Positions 42,603 through 50,870 of a DNA stretch of 64,000 nucleotides are shown here, piece after piece. Source of the stretch: Planctomycetota bacterium (lineage in GTDB: Bacteria > Planctomycetota > Brocadiia > SM23-32 > JAKLEA01). Location: contig JAKLEA010000014.1 of NCBI GenBank assembly GCA_022711755.1, forward strand, positions 78,767-142,766, in the 5' to 3' direction. How positions within the stretch are numbered: the stretch's first letter is position 1; every line of letters starts with the position of its first letter. The notes beneath the pieces were generated by a model that did no database searches, was not told the DNA's origin, and saw nothing but the letters and a program-made list of their open reading frames with translations. The translations under genes were made by a program, and so were the position numbers.

Positions 42603-43808
42603 ATGAAGAGAATCGGATTATCACTGGTTGTAGCGTTGATGGCGTGCATGTGCCTCACGGCGCAGGCCCAGTGGGACACCATTGGCGACTATGCGCTGGA
42701 CCTCATCAATGACAATTACGACGAGGTTGGCGCTTTCGATGTCAGAGCCTCCGGGACGGCGGCCGGGACGGCATTGTTTGTTCCTTCTGCCATTGATGCC
42801 GGCGGAGTTCCTAGCCGAGGGTTGATCGGCTATGACTACACGATTGTCCACACGCCGGAACCTCCGGGATCAGTCCTCACCGTTGCCGCTCCGACCTCCG
42901 GTTCATGGGCGGAACTTGAAGACAGTTTGATTTATACTTATGATTATGCCTCGGCAACGGTTGGTGGCGGCGACCCCGTGCAGCAGAACCTGATGTCCCT
43001 CTCGACTTTTGCGTTTGCCGGGGACCCCGGAATGACGACGCCGGTAATTGACGCCGCCGGTCCGAACAGCTACACATGGGCCGAAGTGCGCGATGCAGCC
43101 GAAGACGGATATGACGATCTTCCGTCCGACATTCAGGATGCAGTTGATCAGGTCATTGACGATATTCGCGCCTCCTCTGAATATGCCGAGGTTGGCGATT
43201 ACCTGATGAACGCTTCCGGATCTGGCGCCGTCCGCGCGGATCACGTCTACATCGAAGGTCCGGTCGGCATGGTTGATATCGAAGTAACGATAGCAATCAG
43301 TGCCAGTCTTATAGCCAGTGCTTCAAGCTCGACCGGTCAATCTGGAGCCGCCACAGGCGTCGCGTTCGGCATAGGCGCGGCCAATGCCTCCTTCAGCGAC
43401 GGCGAGTACGGCGCTGCGGGTATCTGGGCGCACGGAAGCGGCATGTATGACGTAGGCACGGCTGGGCTGGTTGCAAGCAGCGACCTTGCCCCCGGTTCCC
43501 CCGGAACCTATACCCTGAGCGGCACCTACACAGTGACGCTGACCGTCCCCGCTCTTCCGGGCGTTGCCTGGGAAGGTGAGGCGATTGATCCCTTCGTGGT
43601 TGGTTTCGGTGTTGTTTCCGGTTCAGTGGCCGGCCGCGATGACATGGAATCAGGCGTCAGCGCAGTTGCTTTGAGCGATGTCTACTTCGGTGTAGTGGGC
43701 ATTACGGCCCCGTCAGGCTATATGGTTCACCTCGTCCCCGAACCCAGTTCGCTGGCTCTGCTGGCTCTGGGCGTCGGCGGCGTCCTGCTCCGCCGCAGGA
43801 AGAAGTAA
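42603..43808 (+). CDS. PEP-CTERM sorting domain protein, paralogue A
   Basis: A 401-residue secreted protein with signal peptide (residues 1-~22, ending AQAQ) and the C-terminal VPEPSS, hydrophobic helix and RRRKK tail. The body starts WDTIGDYALDLINDNYDEVGAF and has LPSDIQDAVDQVIDDIRASSEYAEVGDYL near the middle (positions ~170-200), both shared with the next PEP-CTERM gene, so these two are duplicates. The Ala/Gly/Ser-rich second half is likely beta structure. The ribosome site AAGGAG is 9 bases before the ATG. Function is unknown; extracellular matrix or surface protein is likely by the sorting signal. Confidence 0.85.
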   Translation: MKRIGLSLVVALMACMCLTAQAQWDTIGDYALDLINDNYDEVGAFDVRASGTAAGTALFVPSAIDAGGVPSRGLIGYDYTIVHTPEPPGSVLTVAAPTSGSWAELEDSLIYTYDYASATVGGGDPVQQNLMSLSTFAFAGDPGMTTPVIDAAGPNSYTWAEVRDAAEDGYDDLPSDIQDAVDQVIDDIRASSEYAEVGDYLMNASGSGAVRADHVYIEGPVGMVDIEVTIAISASLIASASSSTGQSGAATGVAFGIGAANASFSDGEYGAAGIWAHGSGMYDVGTAGLVASSDLAPGSPGTYTLSGTYTVTLTVPALPGVAWEGEAIDPFVVGFGVVSGSVAGRDDMESGVSAVALSDVYFGVVGITAPSGYMVHLVPEPSSLALLALGVGGVLLRRRKK

Positions 43809-43837
43809 GACGGCCGTCTGTTGAAAAGACCTTCCAG

Positions 43838-43873
43838 GAGGCCCTCGGATAAAACCGAGGGCCTCTTTGTTTT
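43838..43873 (+). terminator. Rho-independent terminator between the paralogues
   Basis: GAGGCCCTCGG (43838-43848), loop ATAAAA, CCGAGGGCCTC (43855-43865) and TTTGTTTT. Confidence 0.92.
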
Positions 43874-44104
43874 ACGGTTACATCGCATTAGCTGAAGCGC
43901 GGTATGACTTCCACCTGCTGGACGGCGGGAATTTTACCGATTATAGTCGGAGTGTAATGCCATTGACGGGCTCGTATCCTTGGATTGCGCTCGTCAGCAG
44001 GGCTGACGCGCTTGCTTGCGCCTTCAGGCGGCGGGCTTGCCTGCCGCAGTTACGCATCGAAAGCTGAGAAATGCCTTTCATGCGCCGCAGCAAGAAGCAC
44101 GCTT

Positions 44105-44155
44105 CAAGCTGCGGCTAACGGTAAGGCGGCGGCAAGCCGCCGCACTCCAAGGGCG
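44105..44155 (+). repeat. Dispersed intergenic hairpin repeat, copy C
   Basis: CAAGCTGCGGCTAACGGTAA then GGCGGCGGCAAGCCGCCGC (stem GCGGC/GCCGC) and ACTCCAAGGG. It is the most complete copy and occupies the gap 43874-44259 along with a further GC-rich hairpin at 44029-44048 and the promoter region below. Confidence 0.7.
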
Positions 44156-44181
44156 GGCCACGCGTCTTTCAGTGACCCCAT

Positions 44182-44231
44182 AAGTCAAAGTCTTGACTTT
44201 GCTTCACCACGTGGGCTTGCGCGGTTATAAT
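44182..44231 (+). promoter_or_regulatory. Inverted repeat and -10 box upstream of the second PEP-CTERM gene
   Basis: AAGTCAAAGTCTTGACTT (44182-44199) is an inverted repeat (AAGTCAA/TTGACTT), followed by a perfect TATAAT at 44226-44231 in GCGGTTATAATGGG. The TTGACT in the repeat is 27 bp from the -10, too far for a standard promoter, so the repeat may be an operator instead. Confidence 0.45.
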
Positions 44232-44259
44232 GGGATAGGCTCTTACGGAGGTAACTGTG

Positions 44260-45384
44260 ATGAGAATGCGTTTTTGCCTGGCAATAGCAGTGATGATACT
44301 GTCCGCCGGGATTGCGTCCGCCCAATCGAACTGGGAGGCAATCGGCGATTACCTGATTCAAGGGGTTCAGGACTATTACGTTGAAGCAGGTCCGGCGCTG
44401 CCCGCCCGACAGGGCATTGCGATCGGCATCACATATGCCGGCGCGGGATGGGACGCGCAGTATGCGCACGATATAACCGATCCCGCTGCGGACCTTGCTG
44501 CGCGGTCTGAAGCCTGGGACAACAACGTGACGATCTATGGGCAAGGCTCTGCGACCGTTACGGGCGACGAAGAGATCGGCGTGGCGGCGCTGGCTTCATT
44601 TGGCCCTCCGTCCAACGGTGATATCGTAAGATACCTCGAGCCGAACGCGCTGACGGCGGAGGAAGTCATGCAGGGGCTTGATCAGTTATGGCCCAGCCTG
44701 CCCGCAGATGCGCAGGAGGCTTTGGCGGCGGAATATGAAGCCTTCACGAATTCAGATGAATATCAGGCGCTGGCCGGGCATCAGATCAACGCGGCCGCAG
44801 CCGCAGCCGCCCAGACCCGGCATTACAGGCTCGATGGGATCGCCGCGCCCGGCGGGACAGTCCCGTTGATAATCCGTCTGAGCGTTGACGGAGGCCTTTA
44901 CGCAGTCGCGCAGGGGGAGGGTATTAATGCGGCCGGCGCGGGAATCGTGGTCGGCGTCGGGTTGGCCAACGGCAGCCATGCGGACGGGTGGTGGGGCGCG
45001 GCCGGATATGCCGACGCCGGACCGGGCAATCGCGAACTGAGCGTCTATGGAGGATTCGCCGCAGCCGATTTCCAATCGGACACGATCTTCGGCATCGCCG
45101 ACGGGTTTTTGCAGAACGGAACATATGAGATTATTCTCGATGCGCCGGTCGCTGATCCGTTCTTTGTCGGATTCGGCGTAATCACGGTTGCCGGGGCGGC
45201 GCGCCATCCGCTTACGGCGGAGATGCTCGTTGGAGGCGCGGCGGATTACTCTTCAACGATAACATGGAGCATCGAGGCGCCGGACGGTTACTCGCTGGTT
45301 CTGATTCCGGAGCCTGCGAGCGCCGCGCTTATGGCGCTCGGGATTGCCGTCGCCGGGATTGCGCGGCGTTTCAGAAAGTCGTGA
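44260..45384 (+). CDS. PEP-CTERM sorting domain protein, paralogue B
   Basis: A 374-residue protein; ATG 44260 is 8 bases after GGAGG, and the GTG at 44257 is a less likely start. It has a signal peptide (about residues 4-20, ending ASAQ), and IPEPAS with a hydrophobic helix and RRFRKS at the C-terminus. The body begins WEAIGDYLIQGVQDYYVEAG and has LPADAQEALAAEYEAFTNSDEYQALAG by position (~145-172), parallel to paralogue A (WDTIGDY..., LPSDIQDAVDQV...). The copies are diverged throughout, so the duplication is old. The sorting system's exosortase is not in the window. Confidence 0.85.
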   Translation: MRMRFCLAIAVMILSAGIASAQSNWEAIGDYLIQGVQDYYVEAGPALPARQGIAIGITYAGAGWDAQYAHDITDPAADLAARSEAWDNNVTIYGQGSATVTGDEEIGVAALASFGPPSNGDIVRYLEPNALTAEEVMQGLDQLWPSLPADAQEALAAEYEAFTNSDEYQALAGHQINAAAAAAAQTRHYRLDGIAAPGGTVPLIIRLSVDGGLYAVAQGEGINAAGAGIVVGVGLANGSHADGWWGAAGYADAGPGNRELSVYGGFAAADFQSDTIFGIADGFLQNGTYEIILDAPVADPFFVGFGVITVAGAARHPLTAEMLVGGAADYSSTITWSIEAPDGYSLVLIPEPASAALMALGIAVAGIARRFRKS

Positions 45385-45529
45385 GAACACCGCGCTAAAG
45401 CGCGATCGGAATCCAATATTCGCCGCCCTTCCAGACGCGGGGCGACGCGGATTGTTTCCAGATGTTACCTGAAGTATCCCATTGTCGAATCGCGGCGAGT
45501 CCTGATTGCCTGAGAGCGGAAATCCAATC

Positions 45530-46678
45530 ATGAAAATCATTGCCGACGAGAATATACCCTTCGCCCGGGACTCCTTCTCTACAATCGGCGAGGTTGTGAC
45601 AATGCCCGGCAGGGCGATGACCGCCGAAAGTATTGCCGGGGCGGAACTGCTGATGGTCCGATCGGTGACGAAGGTCAATGAGAAGCTGCTTGTTGGAACG
45701 CGCGTCTGTTTCGTCGCCACAGCCACCATCGGCACCGATCATATGGACACGGATTGGCTGGATCGCGCGAAGATCGCATGGGCCGCCGCGCCCGGGTCGA
45801 ACGCGAATTCCGTTTCGGAATACATAACTGCGGCGCTGCTGGTTGTCTCCGGCAGGATGGGCATCTCCCTGGCCGGGAAAAAGATCGGCGTCGTAGGCGT
45901 CGGCAACGTCGGAAGCCGCGTCGTCCGGAAGTGCGAGGCGCTTGGGATGACGCCGATGCGGAACGATCCGCCGCTGGCTGAAAAGACCGGCGACGCGAAA
46001 TACCGTCCGATTGAGGAGATTCTCGAGCAGGCGGACGTGATCACGCTGCACACTCCGCTGACGCGCGAAGGTCGCCACGCGACGCATCACCTTGCCGACG
46101 GTGATTTCATCTCGCGCATGAAACCCGGCGCGATTTTGTTCAATTCTTCTCGCGGCCCGGTGGTAGAACCTTCAGCCTTGCGGGTTGCCTTGAAATCCGG
46201 GCGGCTTGCTGCGGCGGTTCTGGACGTGTGGGAGAATGAGCCGGCGATCTCGCGCGAACTCCTCGGTGAGGTCGCCATCGGCACGCCGCACATCGCGGGT
46301 TACAGCTTCGACGGCAAGGTGAACGGCACGCAGATGATTTACGAGGCGGCCTGCGCTTTCCTGGGCGTCAAGCCGACATGGCGCCCCGGCAATGACCTCC
46401 CCCCCCCCGCGAACCCACAAATCGCAGTTTTATCCGCCATCCGCTCAGAAGAGGATGAGCTTCGCCGGATTGTCATCGGAGCGTACGACATTCTTGCCGA
46501 CGACGCGGCGCTTCGCGGCGTTCTGAAGGTTTCGGAAGGGGAGGTTGGGCCGTATTTCGATAAGCTTCGCAAGCAGTACCCGATAAGGCGCGAGTTCCAG
46601 AACGTGACGATAACAGGCGCGCCGGCGGGTTCGTCCCTCGCGGCAAAGCTGTCCGGACTCGGTTTCCGCACCGCCTGA
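45530..46678 (+). CDS. pdxB: Erythronate-4-phosphate dehydrogenase
   Basis: A 382-residue D-isomer-specific 2-hydroxyacid dehydrogenase. The ATG at 45530 is used because the protein then begins MKIIADENIPFARDSFSTIGEV, the PdxB N-terminus. NAD-binding is IGVVGVGNVGSRV; catalytic Arg is in FNSSRGPVVEP, Glu in DVWENEPAI and His in GTPHIAGYSFDGK. It has the extra C-terminal dimerisation region seen in PdxB (residues ~280-380). It oxidises 4-phosphoerythronate in pyridoxal phosphate synthesis in the cytoplasm. It starts a run of co-directional genes to 54 kb. Confidence 0.9.
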   Translation: MKIIADENIPFARDSFSTIGEVVTMPGRAMTAESIAGAELLMVRSVTKVNEKLLVGTRVCFVATATIGTDHMDTDWLDRAKIAWAAAPGSNANSVSEYITAALLVVSGRMGISLAGKKIGVVGVGNVGSRVVRKCEALGMTPMRNDPPLAEKTGDAKYRPIEEILEQADVITLHTPLTREGRHATHHLADGDFISRMKPGAILFNSSRGPVVEPSALRVALKSGRLAAAVLDVWENEPAISRELLGEVAIGTPHIAGYSFDGKVNGTQMIYEAACAFLGVKPTWRPGNDLPPPANPQIAVLSAIRSEEDELRRIVIGAYDILADDAALRGVLKVSEGEVGPYFDKLRKQYPIRREFQNVTITGAPAGSSLAAKLSGLGFRTA

Positions 46679-46732
46679 TCATCCCCCCTCCGGCATCGTG
46701 GCGGACTTGGTCATTTCTGCGGGAGAGATTGA

Positions 46733-47503
46733 ATGGCAAAAGGCATCGCGGCATTTTCGCTCGAGGGGAAGGTCGCTCTGGTGACCGGAGCCAGCCGTGG
46801 ACTGGGCAAGGGAATCGCAATAGGCCTTGCCGAGGCCGGCGCCGACGTCTGCATAACCTCCCGCCGGGGCAACCATGAGGATACGGTCGCTGCCGTTCGC
46901 GCGCTGGGAAGGCGGTGCGAGGCGATAACGATTGATCTGTCCGACAGGGATGCGCGGAGCGGGTTGATCGCCGAGGCCGCCGGCAAATTCGGACGACTGG
47001 ACATACTCGTCAACAACGCGGGGGACACATACCGGGAGGCGGCGGAGAACTACTCCCTCGAAAGATGGGACTACCTGATTTCGCTCATGCTTACCGGGGT
47101 TCTTGAACTGTCTCAGAAGGCTGCGCGATTGATGCTGGCGCAGGGCGGCGGCGGCAAGATCGTCAACCTTGCGTCGCTGCTGACGTTCTCAGGCGGACTG
47201 ACGGTCCCGGCCTACGCGGCGGCCAAGCACGGAGTCGCCGGGCTGACCAAGGCGCTCTGCAACGAGTGGGCATCTAAGGGCATAAACGTGAACGCCGTCG
47301 CGCCGGGCTACATGGCGACCGACATGACCGAGCCGGTGATAACGGATCCGGTTCGCGGGCCGAGCATAATGTCCCGCATTCCCGCCGGGAGATGGGGGAC
47401 GCCGCAGGACATGGTCGGCGCAGTCGTCTTCCTGTCCGGACCGGCAAGCGATTACATTCACGGGCACATACTCGTCGTGGACGGAGGCTGGATGGCGCGA
47501 TGA
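46733..47503 (+). CDS. SDR oxidoreductase, KduD-like (2-dehydro-3-deoxy-D-gluconate 5-dehydrogenase type)
   Basis: A 256-residue short-chain dehydrogenase. TGASRGLG is the NAD(P) motif; NNAG, NLASLLTFSGG (catalytic Ser) and YAAAKHG (YxxxK) follow. The run INVNAVAPGYMATDMTE and the ending RIPAGRWGTPQDMVGAVVFL...VDGGWMAR closely parallel KduD and gluconate 5-dehydrogenase. These enzymes interconvert 2-keto-3-deoxy or 5-keto sugar acids in uronate breakdown. It follows pdxB (54 bp) and is coupled with rdgB by a 4-bp overlap. Substrate remains to be confirmed, as this subgroup is also annotated FabG-like. Confidence 0.87.
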   Translation: MAKGIAAFSLEGKVALVTGASRGLGKGIAIGLAEAGADVCITSRRGNHEDTVAAVRALGRRCEAITIDLSDRDARSGLIAEAAGKFGRLDILVNNAGDTYREAAENYSLERWDYLISLMLTGVLELSQKAARLMLAQGGGGKIVNLASLLTFSGGLTVPAYAAAKHGVAGLTKALCNEWASKGINVNAVAPGYMATDMTEPVITDPVRGPSIMSRIPAGRWGTPQDMVGAVVFLSGPASDYIHGHILVVDGGWMAR

Positions 47504-48114
47504 AACTTCCCGAGCGTATTGTCCTGGCCACGCGCAATCAGAAGAAGCTCAAGGAGATGCGGGCGATTCTGTCCGACCTGGGAGTCGAGGTGCTGAGCGT
47601 CGGCGATTTCGCAAACGTGCTGGAGGTTGTTGAGGACAGGGCGACGTTCGAAGAGAATGCGGCGAAGAAGGCCGTGGAAGTCTCCGCAGTGACAGGTATT
47701 CCGGCAGTGGCGGACGACAGCGGGTTGGTTGTGGACGCGCTGGACGGGCGGCCGGGGGTGATGTCGGCGCGTTACGCGGGGGAGGGGGCGGCGGACGCGC
47801 AACTGATCGAGAAGCTGCTTGACGAGATGCGCTGTGTCCCGGAGGGACGGCGCGGGGCGCATTTCCGTTGCGCTGTGGCCTATGCCGAGCCGGACGCCGG
47901 ATTGATTTTCGGCGTATCAGGCCGGTGTGACGGAATCATCGCCTTCGCGCCGCGGGGATCGAACGGCTTCGGTTATGACCCGGTTTTCTTCCATCCAGAG
48001 AGCGGCATGTCATTCGCCGAGCTTCCGTCTGAGATCAAGAATCGGATCAGCCATCGCGCTCGCGCGCTCGCGGCGTTCAAGGAGAAGTTGAAGGGGCGGG
48101 CGCATTGCGGATGA
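47500..48114 (+). CDS. rdgB: RdgB/HAM1 family non-canonical purine NTP pyrophosphatase
   Basis: A 204-residue protein starting MKLPERIVLATRNQKKLKEM (ATG overlapping the dehydrogenase stop by 4 bp). Family motifs: ATRNxxKxxE-type start, VEDRATFEENAAKKA, PAVADDSGLVVDAL and GSNGFGYDPVFFHPESGMSFAELP, then the KNRISHRARAL tail. The enzyme hydrolyses dITP/XTP to monophosphates and so protects DNA from deaminated bases. Length is usual for the family. Confidence 0.93.
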   Translation: MKLPERIVLATRNQKKLKEMRAILSDLGVEVLSVGDFANVLEVVEDRATFEENAAKKAVEVSAVTGIPAVADDSGLVVDALDGRPGVMSARYAGEGAADAQLIEKLLDEMRCVPEGRRGAHFRCAVAYAEPDAGLIFGVSGRCDGIIAFAPRGSNGFGYDPVFFHPESGMSFAELPSEIKNRISHRARALAAFKEKLKGRAHCG

Positions 48115-48203
48115 TCGCGCCCTAAAAGAGCGCTGGGCATGTCTGAAACCCGAACCTGCCGGGATGTCCTGCCGGGCAGGTCATGGCGAATGGCGACAAC
48201 GCA

Positions 48204-48232
48204 TTGACTGTCGCGCGGGTTTGGCGTATCGT
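48204..48232 (+). promoter_or_regulatory. Sigma-70-like promoter for the phosphohexomutase gene
   Basis: TTGACT (48204-48209) and TATCGT (48227-48232), 17 bp apart, in the 181-bp gap before the phosphohexomutase start. A CCTGCC/GGCAGG inverted repeat lies just upstream (48161-48182). Confidence 0.55.
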
Positions 48233-48295
48233 AAGGCTTCAATACTAAATCCGAAGGGAGCGCGCCAGGCGCAGGCAGACGGAGGGAAAGAAATC

Positions 48296-49822
48296 GTGCC
48301 TCAGGATCAGGACAAAGAAGCGCGGCGATGCCCGGGCGAGAATTACGATATCAACGTCCCGATCTGCAAGGGGCGTCAGCGGATGCGATATCCCAAGTGC
48401 CTGCTATGCCGGCACCGGAGCGAGGAGACCAACGCGCGCCTGGAGGTTGACGACACGGTCGAGCCGTCGGTCTTCCGCCGCGATTGCGTCCTGGGAACAT
48501 ACGGCAAGGACCTGACGGAGCAGACTGCGCGCAAGATCGGGGCCGCGTTTGTCGAATACATCCGAGCGCGCAAGGGAACCGCCGCGCGAATGGCTGTCGG
48601 CAGGGATATCCGCAGCTCATCGCACAGGCTTGGTTTCAGCGTCTCGCGCGGCATCACGGACGCCGGCATGGACGTGTGCGACATCGGGGAGGTCGGCACG
48701 GAAGTAGTGGGGTTCATCATCGCGGACAAACAGCTCGACGGCGGCGTCATGGTCACAGGCTCGCATCATCAGAAGGAGCTGAACGGTTTTCTCTTTTTCG
48801 GAGAGGGGGGGGAGTTGCTGGGGTGGGATGACGGGATCGAGCAGATCAGCGCACTGACCTGCCAGAGGCGGAAGACAAAGCCGCCGCGCACCGGCCGCAT
48901 TCAGAACATGGACGTGCTGGACGAGTTTAAAAGTTTCGTCGCCACCTTCGTCGGAACGCTGAAGCCGATGCGGATTGTCGTTGACGCCGCCAACGGCATG
49001 GCCGGCAAGCTTGCCCCGCTCGTGTTTGAGGACATGGCGGGAATCGAAATCGTGCCAATGAACTTCGACGCTGACGGTGATTTTCCGAATCATCAGCCGA
49101 ACCCGCTGGTTCCGGCGAACCTTGAGGCGTTGCGCAAGACGGTGGTTGACGAGTCGGCGCATTTCGGAGTCGCCTTCGACGGGGACTGCGATCGGATCGT
49201 GTTCGTGGACGACCGCGGCCGGATCGTTGACGGCGACGTCACGGGGGCGCTCATCTCCCGGGAACTCCTTGCAAAGCAACCGGACGGCATTGTCGTCTAC
49301 GACTTGCGCTGCAGCGCATCAGTGCGCGAGGAGATCAAGAACGCCGGCGGGAAACCGTTGCGCTCGAAGGTCGGGGCGGATTCGCTGCGCGGGACGATGA
49401 AGAAGCGGGACGGGCTTTTCGCGTGCGGATTGTCCGGGGATTATTATTATCGCGACTTCTTCGGCGGGCGTTCCGGTATGGTCACGCTGATCCAGGTTCT
49501 CAATCTGCTCAGCAGATCGGCCACGCCGCTGAGCGAACTGGCCGATTCGATCAGGCGATACACCCACAGCGGCGAGCTTCGCATTCCGCTGCCTCGCCCG
49601 GACGAGGCGGAGGACAAGCTGCGCGCGCTTGAGACGCAGTTCCCCGACGGCAAGGTTGACAAGCTTGACGGGTTGACGGTCGCGTTCAGCAACTGGTGGT
49701 TCAACATCAGGCGCGAGGGCGGCGAGAACCGCCTGAGGCTCAACGTCGAGGGGCGCAATCACGACGTCATGGAAGACGGCAAGCAGCGCGTTCTTGAGGC
49801 GCTCAGGTCAATTGGAATCTGA
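48296..49822 (+). CDS. Phosphomannomutase/phosphoglucomutase family protein with Cys-rich N-terminus
   Basis: A 508-residue alpha-D-phosphohexomutase. GTG 48296 has GGAGG 10 bases before it. The four-domain mutase has the phosphoserine loop as VMVTGSHHQKELNG (Ser156), the metal loop FDGDCDRIVFVD, and the sugar-binding GESGG-type region is weak (CGLSGDYYYRDFFGG). The usual YDIRG near the start reads DCVLG. The first ~45 residues are not part of the mutase fold: C12, C24, C35 and C38 (CLLC) look like a small zinc site. The enzyme would interconvert hexose-1- and hexose-6-phosphates for glycan precursors. The neighbouring genes are for sugar transport and glycosyl transfer. Confidence 0.85.
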   Translation: MPQDQDKEARRCPGENYDINVPICKGRQRMRYPKCLLCRHRSEETNARLEVDDTVEPSVFRRDCVLGTYGKDLTEQTARKIGAAFVEYIRARKGTAARMAVGRDIRSSSHRLGFSVSRGITDAGMDVCDIGEVGTEVVGFIIADKQLDGGVMVTGSHHQKELNGFLFFGEGGELLGWDDGIEQISALTCQRRKTKPPRTGRIQNMDVLDEFKSFVATFVGTLKPMRIVVDAANGMAGKLAPLVFEDMAGIEIVPMNFDADGDFPNHQPNPLVPANLEALRKTVVDESAHFGVAFDGDCDRIVFVDDRGRIVDGDVTGALISRELLAKQPDGIVVYDLRCSASVREEIKNAGGKPLRSKVGADSLRGTMKKRDGLFACGLSGDYYYRDFFGGRSGMVTLIQVLNLLSRSATPLSELADSIRRYTHSGELRIPLPRPDEAEDKLRALETQFPDGKVDKLDGLTVAFSNWWFNIRREGGENRLRLNVEGRNHDVMEDGKQRVLEALRSIGI

Positions 49823-49859
49823 GCCGCCGGCGCGCATTTTCATTTCAGGAGGTCGCAGG

Positions 49860-50858
49860 ATGAAACGCAGTTCGATATTGCTCGCAATGATTCTGGCCGC
49901 GGCGATTCCGGCAATCGGCGGATGCAAAAAGCGCGAGGCCGCGCCCCCGGCGGCGGGCGGCGCAGGCGCGGCGGCGGCAAAGAAGATTGAGGTCGCCTTT
50001 GTTACCAACAACGCCTCGGACTTCTGGACCATCGCCAGAGCCGGAACGGACAAGGCCGCTGCCGAATTCGGCGTGTCCGTCCAGTTCCGCATCCCCGCCC
50101 AGGGCACGGCGCAGGAGCAGCAGCAGATCATCGAGGACCTTATGGCCAAGGGAGTCAGCGGACTGGCGATCAGCCCGAAGGACCCGGCCAACCAGGTTGA
50201 AACGATCAACAAGGCCGCCGCGAAACTCAATGTCATCACCCAGGACAGCGACGCGCCGGACAGCAACCGCCTCTGCTACATCGGCACGAATAACTTCGAC
50301 GCCGGCGTCGAGGCAGGCAAGCTTATCAAGGAGGTCCTGCCGCAGGGCGGAAAGATCATGGTCTTCGTCGGCACGCTTGACGCGCAGAACGCGCAGGATC
50401 GCCTGAAGGGCATCAAGGAGGCGATCAAAGGGACGAAGATCGAGATCGTTGACGTGCGCACGGACGAGACCGACCGCACCAAGGCGAAGGCCAATGTCTC
50501 CGACACGCTGGTCAAGTATCCGGACATTGGTTGCCTGGTCGGATTGTGGAGCTACAACGGGCCGTCAATCATCAGCGCCGTCCAGGACGCCGGAAAGGCG
50601 GGGAAGGTGAACGTCGTGTGCTTCGACGAGGAGGAGGCGACGCTCCAGGCCGTCAAGGACGGGCAGATATTCGGCACCGTGGTCCAGCAGCCTTATGAAT
50701 TCGGTTACCAGTCCGTCAAGGCGCTGGCCGCGCTGGCGAAGGGCGACAAGTCGGTAATACCTGATAATAAGACGATCTATGTCCCCGTGAAGGTGATCCG
50801 GAAGGAGAATGTCGGGGAGTTCTGGGCGAACCTGAAAGAGCTGCTCGGCAAGAAGTGA
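49860..50858 (+). CDS. Sugar ABC transporter substrate-binding lipoprotein (RbsB-like)
   Basis: A 332-residue protein; ATG 49860 follows AGGAGG. A lipoprotein signal ends in AIGGC (Cys about residue 21). The mature part is a type 1 periplasmic binding protein: VAFVTNNASDFWTIARAGTDKAAAEFG, GVSGLAISPKDPANQ, IGTNNFDAGVEAGKLIKEVLP, and VVQQPYEFGYQSVKALAALAKG, all of the RbsB/XylF group. It would capture a monosaccharide such as ribose, xylose or a related sugar outside the inner membrane. The ATP-binding protein follows after 12 bp, but no permease gene is next to them. Regulation is not visible. Confidence 0.9.
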   Translation: MKRSSILLAMILAAAIPAIGGCKKREAAPPAAGGAGAAAAKKIEVAFVTNNASDFWTIARAGTDKAAAEFGVSVQFRIPAQGTAQEQQQIIEDLMAKGVSGLAISPKDPANQVETINKAAAKLNVITQDSDAPDSNRLCYIGTNNFDAGVEAGKLIKEVLPQGGKIMVFVGTLDAQNAQDRLKGIKEAIKGTKIEIVDVRTDETDRTKAKANVSDTLVKYPDIGCLVGLWSYNGPSIISAVQDAGKAGKVNVVCFDEEEATLQAVKDGQIFGTVVQQPYEFGYQSVKALAALAKGDKSVIPDNKTIYVPVKVIRKENVGEFWANLKELLGKK

Positions 50859-50870
50859 CGCGCCGCTGAG

